Shown: positions 25,490 to 34,842, counted from the stretch's first letter. The stretch: DNA of 64,000 nucleotides from JAPOUP01 sp965221405 (GCA_965221405.1 CBDCSE010000001.1:620001-684000), one strand, 5' to 3'. A program made the numbers and translations. The notes: generated by a model from the letters alone, not told the origin.

Positions 25490-25960
25490 TCAGCCAGGGC
25501 CTGATGCCGTTTTTTTTAGCGCCTGCCGGACCGTCTCCCGGCCGATGCCGTCGACGGCCTCCAGCGCCACCAGCCGGTCGCCCGGCAGCCTCAGGGTCCA
25601 GCGCGCCTGCCCCTCGGGAGGCTCCGGGCAGCCCGGCATCCCCGGCGTCGCCTGGCCCTCCCCGTCGAGCCGGGGCCTCCTGCGGTTCTCCTGGACCCTG
25701 CGGTCCAGGGCCGCGTCAGGGCCCTCCATGACGCACTGCCCGCCCGTCCGCTCCGCCGTCGCCACGCTGGCCCCAGGCGCGTCCGCGATCCCCGCGTCGG
25801 TCCAGCCGCCGTCCGGACGGCCCCCGCCGGCCGGCAGCGGGACATGCGCCCGCCTGCGACGCTCCTTCGAACCCCTGCCCCCGCCGGCGATGTCCTTCAG
25901 CCGCGTGCGCCCGTGCGCCCCGGGCCGCACCCTGCAGATCTTCCTGCCTGCCTGTTCCAT
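25490..25960 (-). pseudogene. IS630-family transposase of a second type, N-terminal half
   Basis: From 25960 the minus strand encodes the helix-turn-helix half of an IS630 transposase (GGWTDAGIADAPGASVATAE, ...LDGEGQATPG, EGQARWTLRLPGDRLVALEA, IGRETVRQALKK). The family pattern is EGRARWTLRLLADRLVEL...HETVRRALKK. The frame ends beside the 22-bp inverted repeat and the DDE half is missing, so it is inactive. A run of eight T (25512-25519) lies at the breakdown point. Confidence 0.65.
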
Positions 25961-26169
25961 CCCTGTTCCGCCCCTGACATTCCCCCTGACGCCACCCAGG
26001 GCGGCCGGAAGGTCTGTTGTCCAATGTTGCGGCCGCGGGCGCAACCCGTCCCGGGCCAGGATGGAACCGGCAATTCAATGAGGCTGGGATACTAGTCGGG
26101 ACTTCCCAGGAGACGACTCCCTGCCCTGAAGGAGCGGGGAGTCATCACGATTGCGGGTCGCTACATCCA

Positions 26170-26448
26170 CTATGGGGACCGCGGGCGCTTCCGGGCGTCC
26201 ACATATGATCTCAGAACCGAATGGATACAGGTCTGGTAGCCCCGTCCGTCTTTCCTGAAAAACTCAAGGATGTCCGCGTCGACGCGCAGGTTGACGGGTT
26301 GCTTGGGGACGGGTGCCCTCACCTCCGCGCCGTCCCAGAAGCCAGCGGGCAGATCGACCGGTTCCGCATCCGGGCGGGGGGGGCTGATCCGGCCCCGCTC
26401 CTTCATCGCCCTCAGTTCCTTAAGGGACGCCACCTTGATATTTCGCAT
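26170..26448 (-). CDS. brnA: BrnA antitoxin
   Basis: The ATG at 26448 (MRNIKVASLKELRAMKERG) gives 92 residues. The C-terminal ribbon-helix-helix segment PVNLRVDADILEFFRKDGRGYQTCIHSVLRSYVDA matches BrnA, which binds BrnT and represses the shared promoter. The gene starts 29 bp inside the end of the toxin gene, a normal brnTA arrangement with the toxin first. It appears intact in an otherwise decayed region. Confidence 0.85.
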   Translation of the reverse strand: MRNIKVASLKELRAMKERGRISPPRPDAEPVDLPAGFWDGAEVRAPVPKQPVNLRVDADILEFFRKDGRGYQTCIHSVLRSYVDARKRPRSP

Positions 26449-26692
26449 GTTCTCCCGCGCCTCCTTTCCACGCCGATATGATCCTGACATGATCGCCCCG
26501 CCTGGTGTGGGTGACACAGTACACCTCGCCATCAGCCATACCGAGGGAGACCTCCCGAACCTCTCCATAATCCTGTCTATCGTCGATCCCTGTCAGGACG
26601 GTCCCCTCGAAGATCAGGGCGGCGTCCAGGAAATCAACACCATGCTTTGCCAGGTTCGCCTGGCGTTTGTTTTCATCCCATTCGAATTCCAT
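26420..26692 (-). CDS. brnT: BrnT ribonuclease toxin
   Basis: The 90-residue protein begins MEFEWDENKRQANLAKHGVDF, the diagnostic BrnT N-terminus, and continues IFEGTVLTGIDDRQDYGEVR, VTHTRRGDHVRIISAWK. BrnT is a RelE-fold ribonuclease neutralised by BrnA. The last dozen residues (GGAGEHAKYQGGVP) differ from the usual RIISARxAxxxER ending, so the tail may have shifted frame, but the core fold is complete. A clear promoter lies 87 bp upstream. Confidence 0.85.
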   Translation of the reverse strand: MEFEWDENKRQANLAKHGVDFLDAALIFEGTVLTGIDDRQDYGEVREVSLGMADGEVYCVTHTRRGDHVRIISAWKGGAGEHAKYQGGVP

Positions 26693-26778
26693 TCGCCGTT
26701 ATCCACTTTTCCGTCATTGGAAAAATCATCGCGAAACTCCATTTCCGGAAAAAGGCGCACCTTCGTCCGCCGATCATC

Positions 26779-26808
26779 TGTATACACTATTTGTGGATAC
26801 AATGTCAA
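26779..26808 (-). promoter_or_regulatory. Promoter of brnTA
   Basis: On the minus strand TTGACA (26803-26808) and TATACA (26779-26784) are 18 bp apart and point at brnT. Imperfect repeats of gtatac/gtatcc fall within the spacer and -10 box, a plausible BrnA operator. Confidence 0.6.
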
Positions 26809-27680
26809 CGCTACCCATTGCCTGGCCAGTAATTCCCGCTAACGCGACCGCATGGCAACAGGTGGCCTCCCACGGGTGAAGTCATTGAAAACATGCTTGA
26901 ACGGGACTCTGCATCGGGTTGGAAAATGTGGGGATTTGACACTGAAAGTCTACGAAAAATTATTTTGCGGGGCCTTATAACATACTGGGAATAAAAGAGA
27001 AAAATATTTAGCGGGAATTGCTGTTGCCTGGCCTCCGGCTCCGCCAGCGTCCCGGCCAGCCGGACGATCCGCCGACGGGTCGCGCGGGCGTCGAACACCA
27101 TCCGCTGGCGCTCCTCCTCGAGATGGGCCCGGTGGGCCAGCAGCGCGCCGCAGGCCATGCAGTTCGCCAGGGCCGGCTCCAGCGAGAGCCCGCAGTCGAC
27201 GGGACGGTTGGCTTGAGAATGGCCGGCGATGCGGCTGCGCAAGCATCCGAAGCGGCACTTGCGAAACGGGTGCCGTGTGGGGAGGACCAGGCTTCACGAG
27301 GCACCATGAACACACTTATGCGGCCCGGAGCCGGGCCCCCTCCGGCCTTCCGGTGGCGTGGCGGGGCCGTCCGGAGCGCCCTTCCCTCCCCTCCCCGCCC
27401 CGGAACCGCCTTCCCCGGGCCCGGAACCCCGCGCCGCGGCTGCGGCCGGGCGCTCCGCGGGGCCACGGGGCCCCGCGGCGGAGCGGTCCCGGGTCCGGAA
27501 GGACGGGAAACCGCCACGGCGAGTCCGCCGCGCCGGACTCCGGGGTCCGGCACCACATACAAGGAAGAAGAACATGAATCCTGTAACGCCGGGGCGTGTC
27601 CCGAAGGATGGGATCACCTTCGCCGGCGGCGGGAACGGGCGGGGCTTGACGGGACGCGGGCGGGGGCCTAGGTTCGGGGC
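26809..27680. other. Gene-poor, partly low-complexity stretch
   Basis: A minus-strand ORF at 26811-27242 contains a helical segment (HLEEERQRMVFDARATRRRI) that might be a gene fragment, but it lacks a recognisable family or ribosome site. The portion 27330-27560 is extremely GC-rich with open frames on all sides and no gene I can support. Confidence 0.35.
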
Positions 27681-27944
27681 ATGGGCGACGCGCCGGACAT
27701 CAACGCGCTTTCGGAGCGCATCGCCGTGCTGGAGGAACGCATGGAGACCAGGCAGGCCGAATACGAAAGTGCGCTGGACCGCCTGCGCGCCGACATGGCC
27801 GCGCACCGCGAGGACGCGGCGAAACGCGACAAGGACAACCAGCGGTGGACCGTCGGCTTCGGCATCGCGCAGATCGTCCTGACCGTCGCCGTCCTCGGCG
27901 CGGGCTTCGCCTTCCTGGGCATCCTGATCGGACTGCCCGGCTAG
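27681..27944 (+). CDS. Small coiled-coil protein with C-terminal membrane anchor
   Basis: This 87-residue ORF encodes a heptad-like helix (INALSERIAVLEERMETRQA...LDRLRADMAAHREDA, residues 7-47) and one hydrophobic segment (GFGIAQIVLTVAVLGAGFAF, residues 59-78). The layout resembles many small inner-membrane proteins with a cytoplasmic coiled coil. No ribosome site is obvious beyond GGTTCGGGGC. It lies between the toxin-antitoxin pair and an IS110 remnant, inside the inverted-repeat-bounded segment. Function unknown. Confidence 0.6.
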   Translation: MGDAPDINALSERIAVLEERMETRQAEYESALDRLRADMAAHREDAAKRDKDNQRWTVGFGIAQIVLTVAVLGAGFAFLGILIGLPG

Positions 27945-28419
27945 TCTCCAGCGCCCGCGCCCTTCCGGCTCCGGCTCTCCGACCCCGGCGGGAACCGCCT
28001 CGGCCCGGTGCGCCGGTCGACGAGCGCCTCGCGCAGGCCCGGCATGTCGCGGAGCCTGTCAACCGTCACGTCGGCCGGCGCCGTTGCCGCCATGTCCGGG
28101 AACGCGGCGCTGGGGGCCGCGAGCACCCTCGCGCCGGCCCTGCCGGTCCTCCCCGGCGCACCGCCGGGCCGGGGGAGGTCCCGGCACTGGCGCGGGTTGA
28201 AGGTGACGGCCCGGAAGCCCCGGTCGTGCAGGGACTGCAGGAGGGCCCTGTGCATCCGCCCCGTGGCCTCCATGACGGCCCGCTCCGCGCCGCCGTCCCT
28301 GAGGAGGCGGGCGACCCCGCGCGGGCCGTCGGTGTCGCTGGTGGCGGTACCGTCCCGCCCGTCGGGTGGATGTCCGGCGTCTTCCCGCGCACGTCCATTC
28401 CGGCGCCTGCGGTGGTCAT
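27941..28419 (-). pseudogene. IS110-family transposase, N-terminal half (copy b)
   Basis: From the ATG at 28419 the first frame gives MTTAGAGMDVRGKTPDIHP. After a frameshift the neighbouring frame gives GAERAVMEATGRMHRALLQ, then SLHDRGFRAVTFNPRQCRDL and RTGRAGARVLA, the IS110 DEDD domain pattern (MEATGxYHRxLxxxLxxxGxxVxxVNPxQxRxFAR). It then degenerates and stops at 27941. The C-terminal serine-recombinase-like half is missing. It shares about 300 bp with copy a. Confidence 0.75.
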
Positions 28420-28728
28420 GGTCTCCCGCTCCCGTGCCCGTGACGGTCCGGTTCCCGGACCCGGCATCCATCGGGACGCGGGAGGCTGGCGGGAGGACGG
28501 GCCGGTCACGCTCCACCACGGATCCGCGAATGCGATCCAGGATGCTTCCGGTCCGACCCGTCCTGCGGGGCAGGCCCCGCTCCGCCGCCGCCCGGCCGGG
28601 CGGCGGCGGTCCCGGACCCGGCATCGACCGGGAGGGCGGCGGGAGCAGGGGACGGCTTTTCCACAGGACTCCGCCCCCGACTTCCGCAAAGCCACCTCCC
28701 CCGGTCAGTGCCGGTTCGCTGAGCATAC

Positions 28729-29423
28729 GAGGCCGACAGGGCGGCGCGGGAGGCCTTCATGCGGAAGTGCGGACGGACGGTGCGGGACGCGCCGCCCGAC
28801 GGGGCGACCGTCCTCCCCGACGCGGTGCATCCCGAATGGCAGAGCCGTCCGGCCCACGGCCGGGTCCTCCGCGGGGACAGGCCCGCGGTCAGGTCCACCA
28901 CGGGACGGCGGCGCCGGACCCGCACAGGGCGCCGGATCCGGGGACGGTGGAGCCCGCGACGGGCGGGGGCGGGCGGACCGGCGCCGCCACGGCTCCGCGG
29001 CTTCCCGGGAACCGGAGCGCGCCCGTCCCGGCGGCGCGGCGGTCCACGTCCTGCCGGACAACGCCCGCCACCGTCACGCGAGGGCGCCCAGGCCCTTCCT
29101 GGAGCGGCCGGGATGCCGCGTCCGGCCGCGCTTCCCGCCGCCCCACGCGCCGCACCCGACCCCACCGGGCGCCTGTGGGGGGTCATGCACCGCCACGTGA
29201 GGCGTGACCGGCTCCACGCGGACCCGCGCCGGTCCACCGGGGCGATCCTGAGGTTCCCCGACGGGGCCCTTCCCCGTGAACGGGAGGCCACCGCGGAATC
29301 CGTCACCGGCGGTTTCCGGGTGGTCACCCATGACGGACACCGCATGGCCCGATAGCGGATCCGGCATGCGGCGGAGGGCGAATCAGGCCCGGAAGTACGG
29401 TCCAGTTCAGTTCAGCGAGTATA
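28729..29423 (+). mobile_element. IS630-family remnant C (3' part)
   Basis: Colinear with 51790-52488 of the fuller IS630 copy, from the segment DRAAREAFMRK through HPEWQSRPAHGR and LWGVMHRHVRR to the right terminal sequence cagttcagcgagtata. Frameshifts occur in the middle. Together with remnant A it represents one IS630 type, with an overlap of about 86 bp between the two parts. Confidence 0.75.
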
Positions 29424-30214
29424 CCATACTCAGTCGCCATATTCGGCGCGAACGTGCGTGTCCGGGAATGTCACCCCGATACAGTTCCAATCCGCAGATC
29501 CCTGGCCAGACGCAGGTGCGACAACGCGATGGACCGCGCCGTCAAGTCCTCAGTTTGCAGGCCAACGGAGTTCGCCGCTTTGGGTGCGAACACCGGCCCC
29601 AAACCGAACAGGCCGAAGTCCTGACGACCAGGGCCAGAGCCGCTGTCGTTCGCCGCGATCCAGCGAAACTCCAGCTCCAGCTCCAGTTCCCGGCCCTCCT
29701 TTCTGCCGCGGCTCCCGAAGATGACAGGACCGTCCTTTCGTGCCGCCCCTCCCGCTCAACATGGCGTGCAGCTGCTCCATGCACAAATCAAGTGCAGGCC
29801 GGTAAGGATTCCGGGTACACGGGCTGCGGTTCCCCTTATCCGACCGTTCCCACCGGCGTAACGGGCGTACTTCACCTTTGTTGCTCGAGGAGCGACGGGC
29901 GCCCGTTACCGCCATTGGAGGCGATCGGGCAGTCCTTGGTATCATGGCACCGCAACGCCATCGTGGCATCAGGGAAACTCAATCACCAACCAGATTGAAC
30001 CGTACCCCGGCGCAACCGCACGGACGGCGGGCATGAGTTGGAGCCGCAGACCATTCGCTGGCGGAAAGCCGGGTGAAAACCAGATGCAGTAAAGGCGTGC
30101 CATGCGGGACACACATGCGGACACCGGGTTGAAGTCGGGATCCAGGATTGCGACAATATCCATGGATGTCAGCCTCGCGCTGAGACAATACTCAAGTTTC
30201 ACAGGAGAGGAGCC
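29424..30214. other. Gene-free stretch
   Basis: No protein gene is recognisable on either strand; long minus-strand frames here read as shadows or nonsense. A short imperfect tandem repeat (ccagct, three units) occurs near 29672-29690. Confidence 0.35.
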
Positions 30215-30544
30215 ATGAAAGAGCCGGATATGCGCGATACGCGTAAGGACGACCTGTTTCATTCTGCCGTGACCGGCGACAGCGCTCTCGTTAAACAGGC
30301 GTTGCGCGACGGTGTCGATGTGAACGTCAGGACCGTCTATGACAGGACAGCGCTGCATGTCGCGGCGGAGCATGGTCATATCGAGACAGTGAAAACGCTG
30401 CTCGCGGCCGGCGCAGACGTGAACGCCATGGACCATGACATGGAGACCGCGCTGGATAAGGCGGCGCTGTCCAGATGCCCAGAGGTAATGAAGGCGTTGC
30501 TGGACGCAAGAGAGGATAGGAATATCGGCAATCAGATCGACTGA
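30215..30544 (+). CDS. Ankyrin-repeat protein
   Basis: The 109-residue protein has an excellent ribosome site (AGGAGAGGAG) and about three ankyrin repeats. The first is DDLFHSAVTGDSALVKQALRD; the consensus repeat is TALHVAAEHGHIETVKTLLA followed by AGADVNAMD; the third is a degenerate ETALDKAALSRCPEVMKALLD. It has no signal peptide and no other domain, so it is probably a cytoplasmic protein-binding module. It stands alone between an IS graveyard and the desaturase gene. Ankyrin proteins are often enriched in host-associated bacteria, but a single short one is weak evidence for that. Confidence 0.88.
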   Translation: MKEPDMRDTRKDDLFHSAVTGDSALVKQALRDGVDVNVRTVYDRTALHVAAEHGHIETVKTLLAAGADVNAMDHDMETALDKAALSRCPEVMKALLDAREDRNIGNQID

Positions 30545-30765
30545 ACGATGGCACACTCCAGGCCATGCCGACACACCCGGAAGCTTCCCGGGGAGGCCCG
30601 GGTTTTCGGGGCGATACGCGCCAGATCGCTGCGGCAACCATTTCCGTATCCCACAGGCGTCAGGTCACGGAATGGGATCGCCTGATATCCGCCTCTGCCC
30701 CAGACCACGGCGGCTCCCATCCCACCAAGGCCAACACTTACGGCACTGCCGTCAGGATGAAGCGC

Positions 30766-31767
30766 CTACTCAGCCGGAACCGGAGCGTGCCTGGCTTCCC
30801 GTGGAAACGGCACCAAACGGTGCAGTTCCTCATCCCAAAGCTTCAGCCTGAAGCTGCGGAGGGCTTCCGGCCACTTGATGCGCCGCTGCTGGTGCGCCAG
30901 ATCCTCCGGCATTCCATGATGGGCTTTTCGAAGCCTGTAACTCGGAATCGTCGGCATGAAGTGATGAATGTCGTGATATGCGATGTTGCATGTACCTATG
31001 TCCCAAAGGTGCCCCAGATCAAGGCATGACGAACCCTGGAGAGTGGCACTGCGGAAATCCAGACCGGGTTTGCGGCCCCAGTAAGTGTCCTCGAAATTAT
31101 GCTGCAGATAGACCATGAAGACACCGAGCATTGAAGCGATCACGGCTGCCGTCGCCAAAACCGCAAGTCCGACCCAGCCCGCCATTTGATAGAGGATGTA
31201 GAACCAAACCAGCATCATCAAATTATGGGCGATGATGCCCGGAACACCGATTTTGAGCGCGTTTTTCGGCCATCGGTAAGCGATGAAATATGTGAATAAC
31301 CCCCCAGCCGGCAATAGAATCAGAGGGTTGCGGTACAGACGGTAACGCAGACGTTGGCCAGGGGACGCATCCCGCCATTCCCGCAGGGTCATAGTATGGA
31401 TTTCGGTGGTTTCACGATGCTCGAGATTGCCGAGATAGGCATGGTGCATGTTATGGTTGTACTGCATCGCACGGTAAGGCGTGAACGTGAAAATGGAGAG
31501 AAAATAACCTGCCAGGTCGTTCTGCCATTTTTCCTTGAACAATGAGTAGTGCCCGGTATCGTGCTGCAGCACGTAGGCCCGCGCCAAGCTGAAGGTAATG
31601 ATGATGATCAAGGGTGCCGAAGCCCACCAATAGCCTGCGTTCACCAACTCCACGGAAGCCCAGATCGCACCGAAGAAAGCGGAGAAGGTACCCAAATAGC
31701 TGACTGTCGCTATCCGGTTATCTTTCACAGTGAACGGCCTCAAATATTCCCGGATGTCCATGTCCAT
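30766..31767 (-). CDS. Membrane fatty-acid desaturase
   Basis: The ATG at 31767 (MDMDIREYLRPF) is chosen because the upstream 89 in-frame codons look like nonsense; the product is 333 residues. The three histidine boxes of integral-membrane desaturases are present: HDTGH near residue 73, HNMHH near 108 and HDIHH near 266, with hydrophobic segments between them (SLARAYVLQ..., GLFTYFIAY, IIAHNLMMLVWFYILY, VGLAVLATAAVIASMLGVFM). It presumably introduces a double bond into a membrane acyl chain using di-iron chemistry and O2. The gene is complete and lies divergent from a broken TRAP permease gene. Confidence 0.88.
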   Translation of the reverse strand: MDMDIREYLRPFTVKDNRIATVSYLGTFSAFFGAIWASVELVNAGYWWASAPLIIIITFSLARAYVLQHDTGHYSLFKEKWQNDLAGYFLSIFTFTPYRAMQYNHNMHHAYLGNLEHRETTEIHTMTLREWRDASPGQRLRYRLYRNPLILLPAGGLFTYFIAYRWPKNALKIGVPGIIAHNLMMLVWFYILYQMAGWVGLAVLATAAVIASMLGVFMVYLQHNFEDTYWGRKPGLDFRSATLQGSSCLDLGHLWDIGTCNIAYHDIHHFMPTIPSYRLRKAHHGMPEDLAHQQRRIKWPEALRSFRLKLWDEELHRLVPFPREARHAPVPAE

Positions 31768-32227
31768 CGCCGTACTTCGCTCCGGTCCCGGCAGCTTGCT
31801 GTCCGCACCCGGCTGTCTCATCGCGGACGCGATCCTGTTACCGAAAACTGGATATGATGTCCAGCCCTTGATTGTCGGGGGTGCGCTTCTCCCATGACTC
31901 GCTTTCCGAACTCCCGGCGTTTTCGGTGCGAACCGCGCGGCGAGCGTGATCCGCGCCGCGGGCCCGACCGTAGTTTGCGGATCGCGGGAACTCCCAGAGC
32001 CGCCGGGGCGCTCCAGAGTGATCCTCACACCCATCCTGAAGCCGTTGCCGACAACATCGGCATGAACGACGTCCAGTTCCGCGTAATGATGATCACGGCA
32101 CTCGGCCTCAACCTATTCGCGGTGTCGGGCACCACCGGAGAGTCGATTCTCAGAATCGCCTACCGCACGGTCCCGTTCGTCCTTATTCATGCTGGTGGTG
32201 ACACTCCTGATCGCATATATCCCGGCA

Positions 32228-33485
32228 AAGGCTTATCCCTTTGACTCCGGCGCCGCAAGATGTTGTGCCTGCGGCCGGTCGCGGGATCCCCGGATCCCCG
32301 GCGGAATCCACGCCTTCGCCGCCGCGCGGCGGCCCGGACGGTGCCGGAAAGTGAGGATTCGGGTGGTGTGCGGGTGCGCGGATGCGCCCGCCGGTGCCGT
32401 GGCGGAATCCGGGCGGGGTTTCCGGCGCCTCAGGCGCGTCCCCCGGTGAGGTCGCGGCAGGTGGCGGGCGGAAGTCCCAGCCCGATGCCGGGCAGGCTGT
32501 CGAAGGAGGCCCGTCGGTGGCGCCGGCGGTCCCGGCGGAACACGGACCCGTCGGGGTGGCGCTGGAAATGCCTGCTCCGCAGGCCGTGGTACACGCCCAT
32601 GGCCCAGCGCTTCAGGTTCGGGAAGACCCGGCGGACCCACGCCAGGACCCCGTGGGCCGGGCGGCCGGCGACCACCCTGCGCTCCCGCGGGTTGCCGGGC
32701 AGGCCGGGGTGGCCGCTCCAGCCGTCGGTGACGACCCGGGCGCCCGGCGCGACGGACGCGGCGATGAAGCCGCGGAGCGCCCCGGATCCGTAGTCCCCGA
32801 TGGTCCCGAGCCGGATGCGGCGCGGCGCCCCGTCCTCCGACAGCTCCACGGCGCCGGCCAGGAGGATCCTGCCGTCGGCGCTGCGGCCCCTGCCGGCCAC
32901 GCGCTTCGCCCCGTCCGTTTCCGCGCCGCCACCGGCCTCCACGCCGCCGTCGCGGCAGGGCACGGACGTCCCGTCGACCTCCGCGATCCCCTGCAGGAGG
33001 CTCCGGCCCGGGCCGGCCATGGCACGGCGCAGCCTGTGCGGCAGCAGCCACGCTGACCTGTAGCTCCCGATCCCCAGCTGCGCCTGGAGCCGCGGCGCGG
33101 AGATGCCGTTGGAATGCGTGGCCACGAGATGCGCGGCGAGGAACCATGTCTTCAGAGGCAGGTGGCTACGGTGCATCACCGTGCCCGCCGTCACCGAGGT
33201 CTGGCGCCCGCACCCCGCGCACCCGGGAGGCGGCGCCCGCCCTCGGCTCCCAGCCTTTCGTGCAGCCGCAGGCCGGACACGCGAAGCCACCGCCCCAGCG
33301 CAGCCTGGCCAGGTGCCCGGCGCAGGCACCGTCGTCCGGGAAGCGCTCCCCGGACCCCTGGCGGGACATGGGCCGGTCGTGTCTGCATCGCGATGCCATG
33401 GGGAGAACATAAGGCGAACGGAACGGATCGTCAACCCCCGCCGGCCACAAAATGTGGACATGCCTTGGTTAAAGGGATAAGCCTT
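32228..33485 (-). mobile_element. IS1595-like insertion sequence in the TRAP permease gene
   Basis: Terminal inverted repeats (aaggcttatccctttgac at 32228-32245; its near-complement at 33468-33485) bound a 1,258-bp element. The 8-bp direct repeat tcccggca flanks it (32220-32227 and 33486-33493), the duplication length expected for IS1595. Excision of the element plus one repeat restores the DctM reading frame exactly at the insertion point. It encodes one frameshifted transposase. Confidence 0.9.
32430..33450 (-). pseudogene. IS1595-family transposase, frameshifted
   Basis: The start region MASRCRHDRPMSRQGSGERF and the zinc-ribbon half FACPACGCTKGWEP lie in one frame from 33450. A shift near 33240 moves the rest to another frame: KTWFLAAHLVATHSNGISAP, LLQGIAEVDGTSVPC, VVTDGWSGHPGLPG, RVFPNLKRWAMGVYHGLR. 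The first catalytic motif reads VDGT where active relatives have (I/V)DET. Frameshift plus motif change suggest it cannot transpose on its own. Confidence 0.75.
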
Positions 33486-33534
33486 TCCCGGCAATCTCAA
33501 CCTCTCTCCTGCCGGAAGTGTACAGGTAATCCCG

Positions 33535-34842
33535 ATGGCCCGCGAGTACCTCAAGAAAGCCAGGCTTCACGCACGCAGCGACGCTTCCGAAACCAGGGAA
33601 ACCGTGCGTGGCATCCTCGACGACATCGAGGCCAGGGGGGACGCGGCCGCACTGGAATACGCAAGAAGGCTTGACGGCTACGATGGCGAGATCCTGTTGT
33701 CACCGGAAGCGATCGAGGCCGCCGCGGCACTGGTTCCCGAGCGGCTGAGGAAAGACATCGAGTTCAGTCACGCGAATGTAAGAAAATTCGCCGAGGCGCA
33801 AAAGGCGACACTGAGGGATATAGAGGTCGAGGTCTTGCCGGGCCTCGTGGCCGGGCAGAAGAGTATCCCCGTTGATGCCGCTGGCTGTTACATACCCGCC
33901 GGGCGCTACAGTCACATCGCCAGCGCCATAATGACGGTTACCACGGCCAAGGTCGCTGGCTGCGGGCATATCGTGGCCTGCTCGCCTCCCCGGGATGGCA
34001 TCGGAGTCGCGCCCGCGATCGTCTATGCCGCGCATATCTGCGGTGTGGACAGGATCATGGCCATGGGTGGCGTGCAGGGAGTGGCCGCCATGACCTTCGG
34101 CCTGTTCGGCCTGCCCAGAGCCAATATCCTTGTCGGTCCCGGCAACCAGTTTGTGGCGGAAGCGAAGCGAATGCTGTTCGGCCGGGTCGGTATCGACATG
34201 ATCGCGGGACCGACTGACAGTCTGGTCCTGGCGGACGCGAGCGCAGATCCCGAGATCGTGGCCGCCGACCTCGTCGGTCAGGCCGAGCATGGGTACAATT
34301 CACCGGTTTGGCTGGTGACCGACCATAGGGAACTGGCAGAGGAGGTCATGCGCCTCGTCCCACGTCTGATCGATGACCTGCCGGAGCTGAACCGGGAGAA
34401 CGCGACAGCCGCATGGCGTGATTACGCGGAGGTGATCGTCTGCGCCGACCGTGAGGAAATGGCAGCGACATCGGACATATACGCACCGGAGCATCTTACG
34501 GTGCAGGCCGGGGATCTGGACTGGTGGCTCGCGAGACTTAAGTGCTACGGCTCACTCTTTCTGGGAGAGGAGACAACGGTGGCTTTCGGAGACAAGGCCA
34601 GCGGAACGAACCATGTCCTGCCGACTTCCGGCGCGGCGAGTTACACGGGTGGTCTCAGCGTGCATAAGTACATGAAGATCGTGACCTGGCAGCGCGCGAC
34701 GCGCAGCGGTGCGCGGCCGGTGGCCGAGGCCACCGCGAGGATTTCGAGGCTCGAAGGAATGGAGGCCCATGCCCGCACCGCCGAAATCCGCCTCAGGAAA
34801 TACTTCCCTGACGAGAATTTCCGCCTTTCCGCCGATGGCTGA
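33535..34842 (+). CDS. hpsN: Sulfopropanediol 3-dehydrogenase (histidinol-dehydrogenase family)
   Basis: The 435-residue protein has the histidinol dehydrogenase fold: IPVDAAGCYIPAGRYSHIAS, AHICGVDRIMAMGGVQGVAA, ILVGPGNQFVAEAKR, IDMIAGPTDSLVLAD, LVGQAEHGYNSPVWL and the C-terminal GTNHVLPTSGAASYTGGLSV. The neighbouring suyAB and comC genes and the absence of any other his genes point to HpsN rather than HisD. HpsN oxidises 2,3-dihydroxypropane-1-sulfonate to sulfolactate with NAD in the cytoplasm. It starts five bases after the remnant TRAP permease gene. The gene looks intact; whether it is still expressed after the upstream IS insertion is open. Confidence 0.88.
   Translation: MAREYLKKARLHARSDASETRETVRGILDDIEARGDAAALEYARRLDGYDGEILLSPEAIEAAAALVPERLRKDIEFSHANVRKFAEAQKATLRDIEVEVLPGLVAGQKSIPVDAAGCYIPAGRYSHIASAIMTVTTAKVAGCGHIVACSPPRDGIGVAPAIVYAAHICGVDRIMAMGGVQGVAAMTFGLFGLPRANILVGPGNQFVAEAKRMLFGRVGIDMIAGPTDSLVLADASADPEIVAADLVGQAEHGYNSPVWLVTDHRELAEEVMRLVPRLIDDLPELNRENATAAWRDYAEVIVCADREEMAATSDIYAPEHLTVQAGDLDWWLARLKCYGSLFLGEETTVAFGDKASGTNHVLPTSGAASYTGGLSVHKYMKIVTWQRATRSGARPVAEATARISRLEGMEAHARTAEIRLRKYFPDENFRLSADG

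Larger units (their letters stand above)
25464..28728. mobile_element. 3.27-kb segment bounded by perfect 22-bp inverted repeats, containing BrnT-BrnA
   Basis: Bases 25464-25485 and 28707-28728 are perfect 22-bp inverted repeats, with TA near each outer edge as for IS630/Tc1-type ends. The outward flanks are IS630 remnants A and C, which share an ~86-bp direct repeat (25378-25463 and 28730-28815). Inside are a second IS630-type remnant, the toxin-antitoxin pair, a small membrane-protein gene and an IS110 remnant. No intact transposase is inside. It may be a non-autonomous composite unit or the scar of recombination between IS copies. Confidence 0.5.
32012..33529 (+). pseudogene. hpsM: TRAP transporter large permease (DctM/HpsM-like), 3' remnant interrupted by an IS
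   Basis: Reading with two frameshifts gives VILTPILKP, ADNIGMNDVQFRVMM, GLNLFAVSGTTGESILRIAY, RTVPFVL, then FMLVVTLLIAYIPA up to 32227. After removal of the IS and one target copy the same frame continues from 33494 as ISTSLLPEVYR and stops at 33529. This is the C-terminus of a DctM-type TRAP permease (GLNLFVxSGI...LPFxxxMLxxLLLIxYIPxLS). It ends five bases before hpsN. In known dihydroxypropanesulfonate clusters a TRAP system (HpsKLM) supplies the substrate, hence the tentative name. The gene is non-functional and its 5' part is missing. Confidence 0.8.

Noticed and set aside
29670..29690. Possible short CRISPR-like or tandem repeat (ccagct units)
   Set aside because: Only three hexamers, with no spacers and no cas genes; it is a simple low-complexity run.
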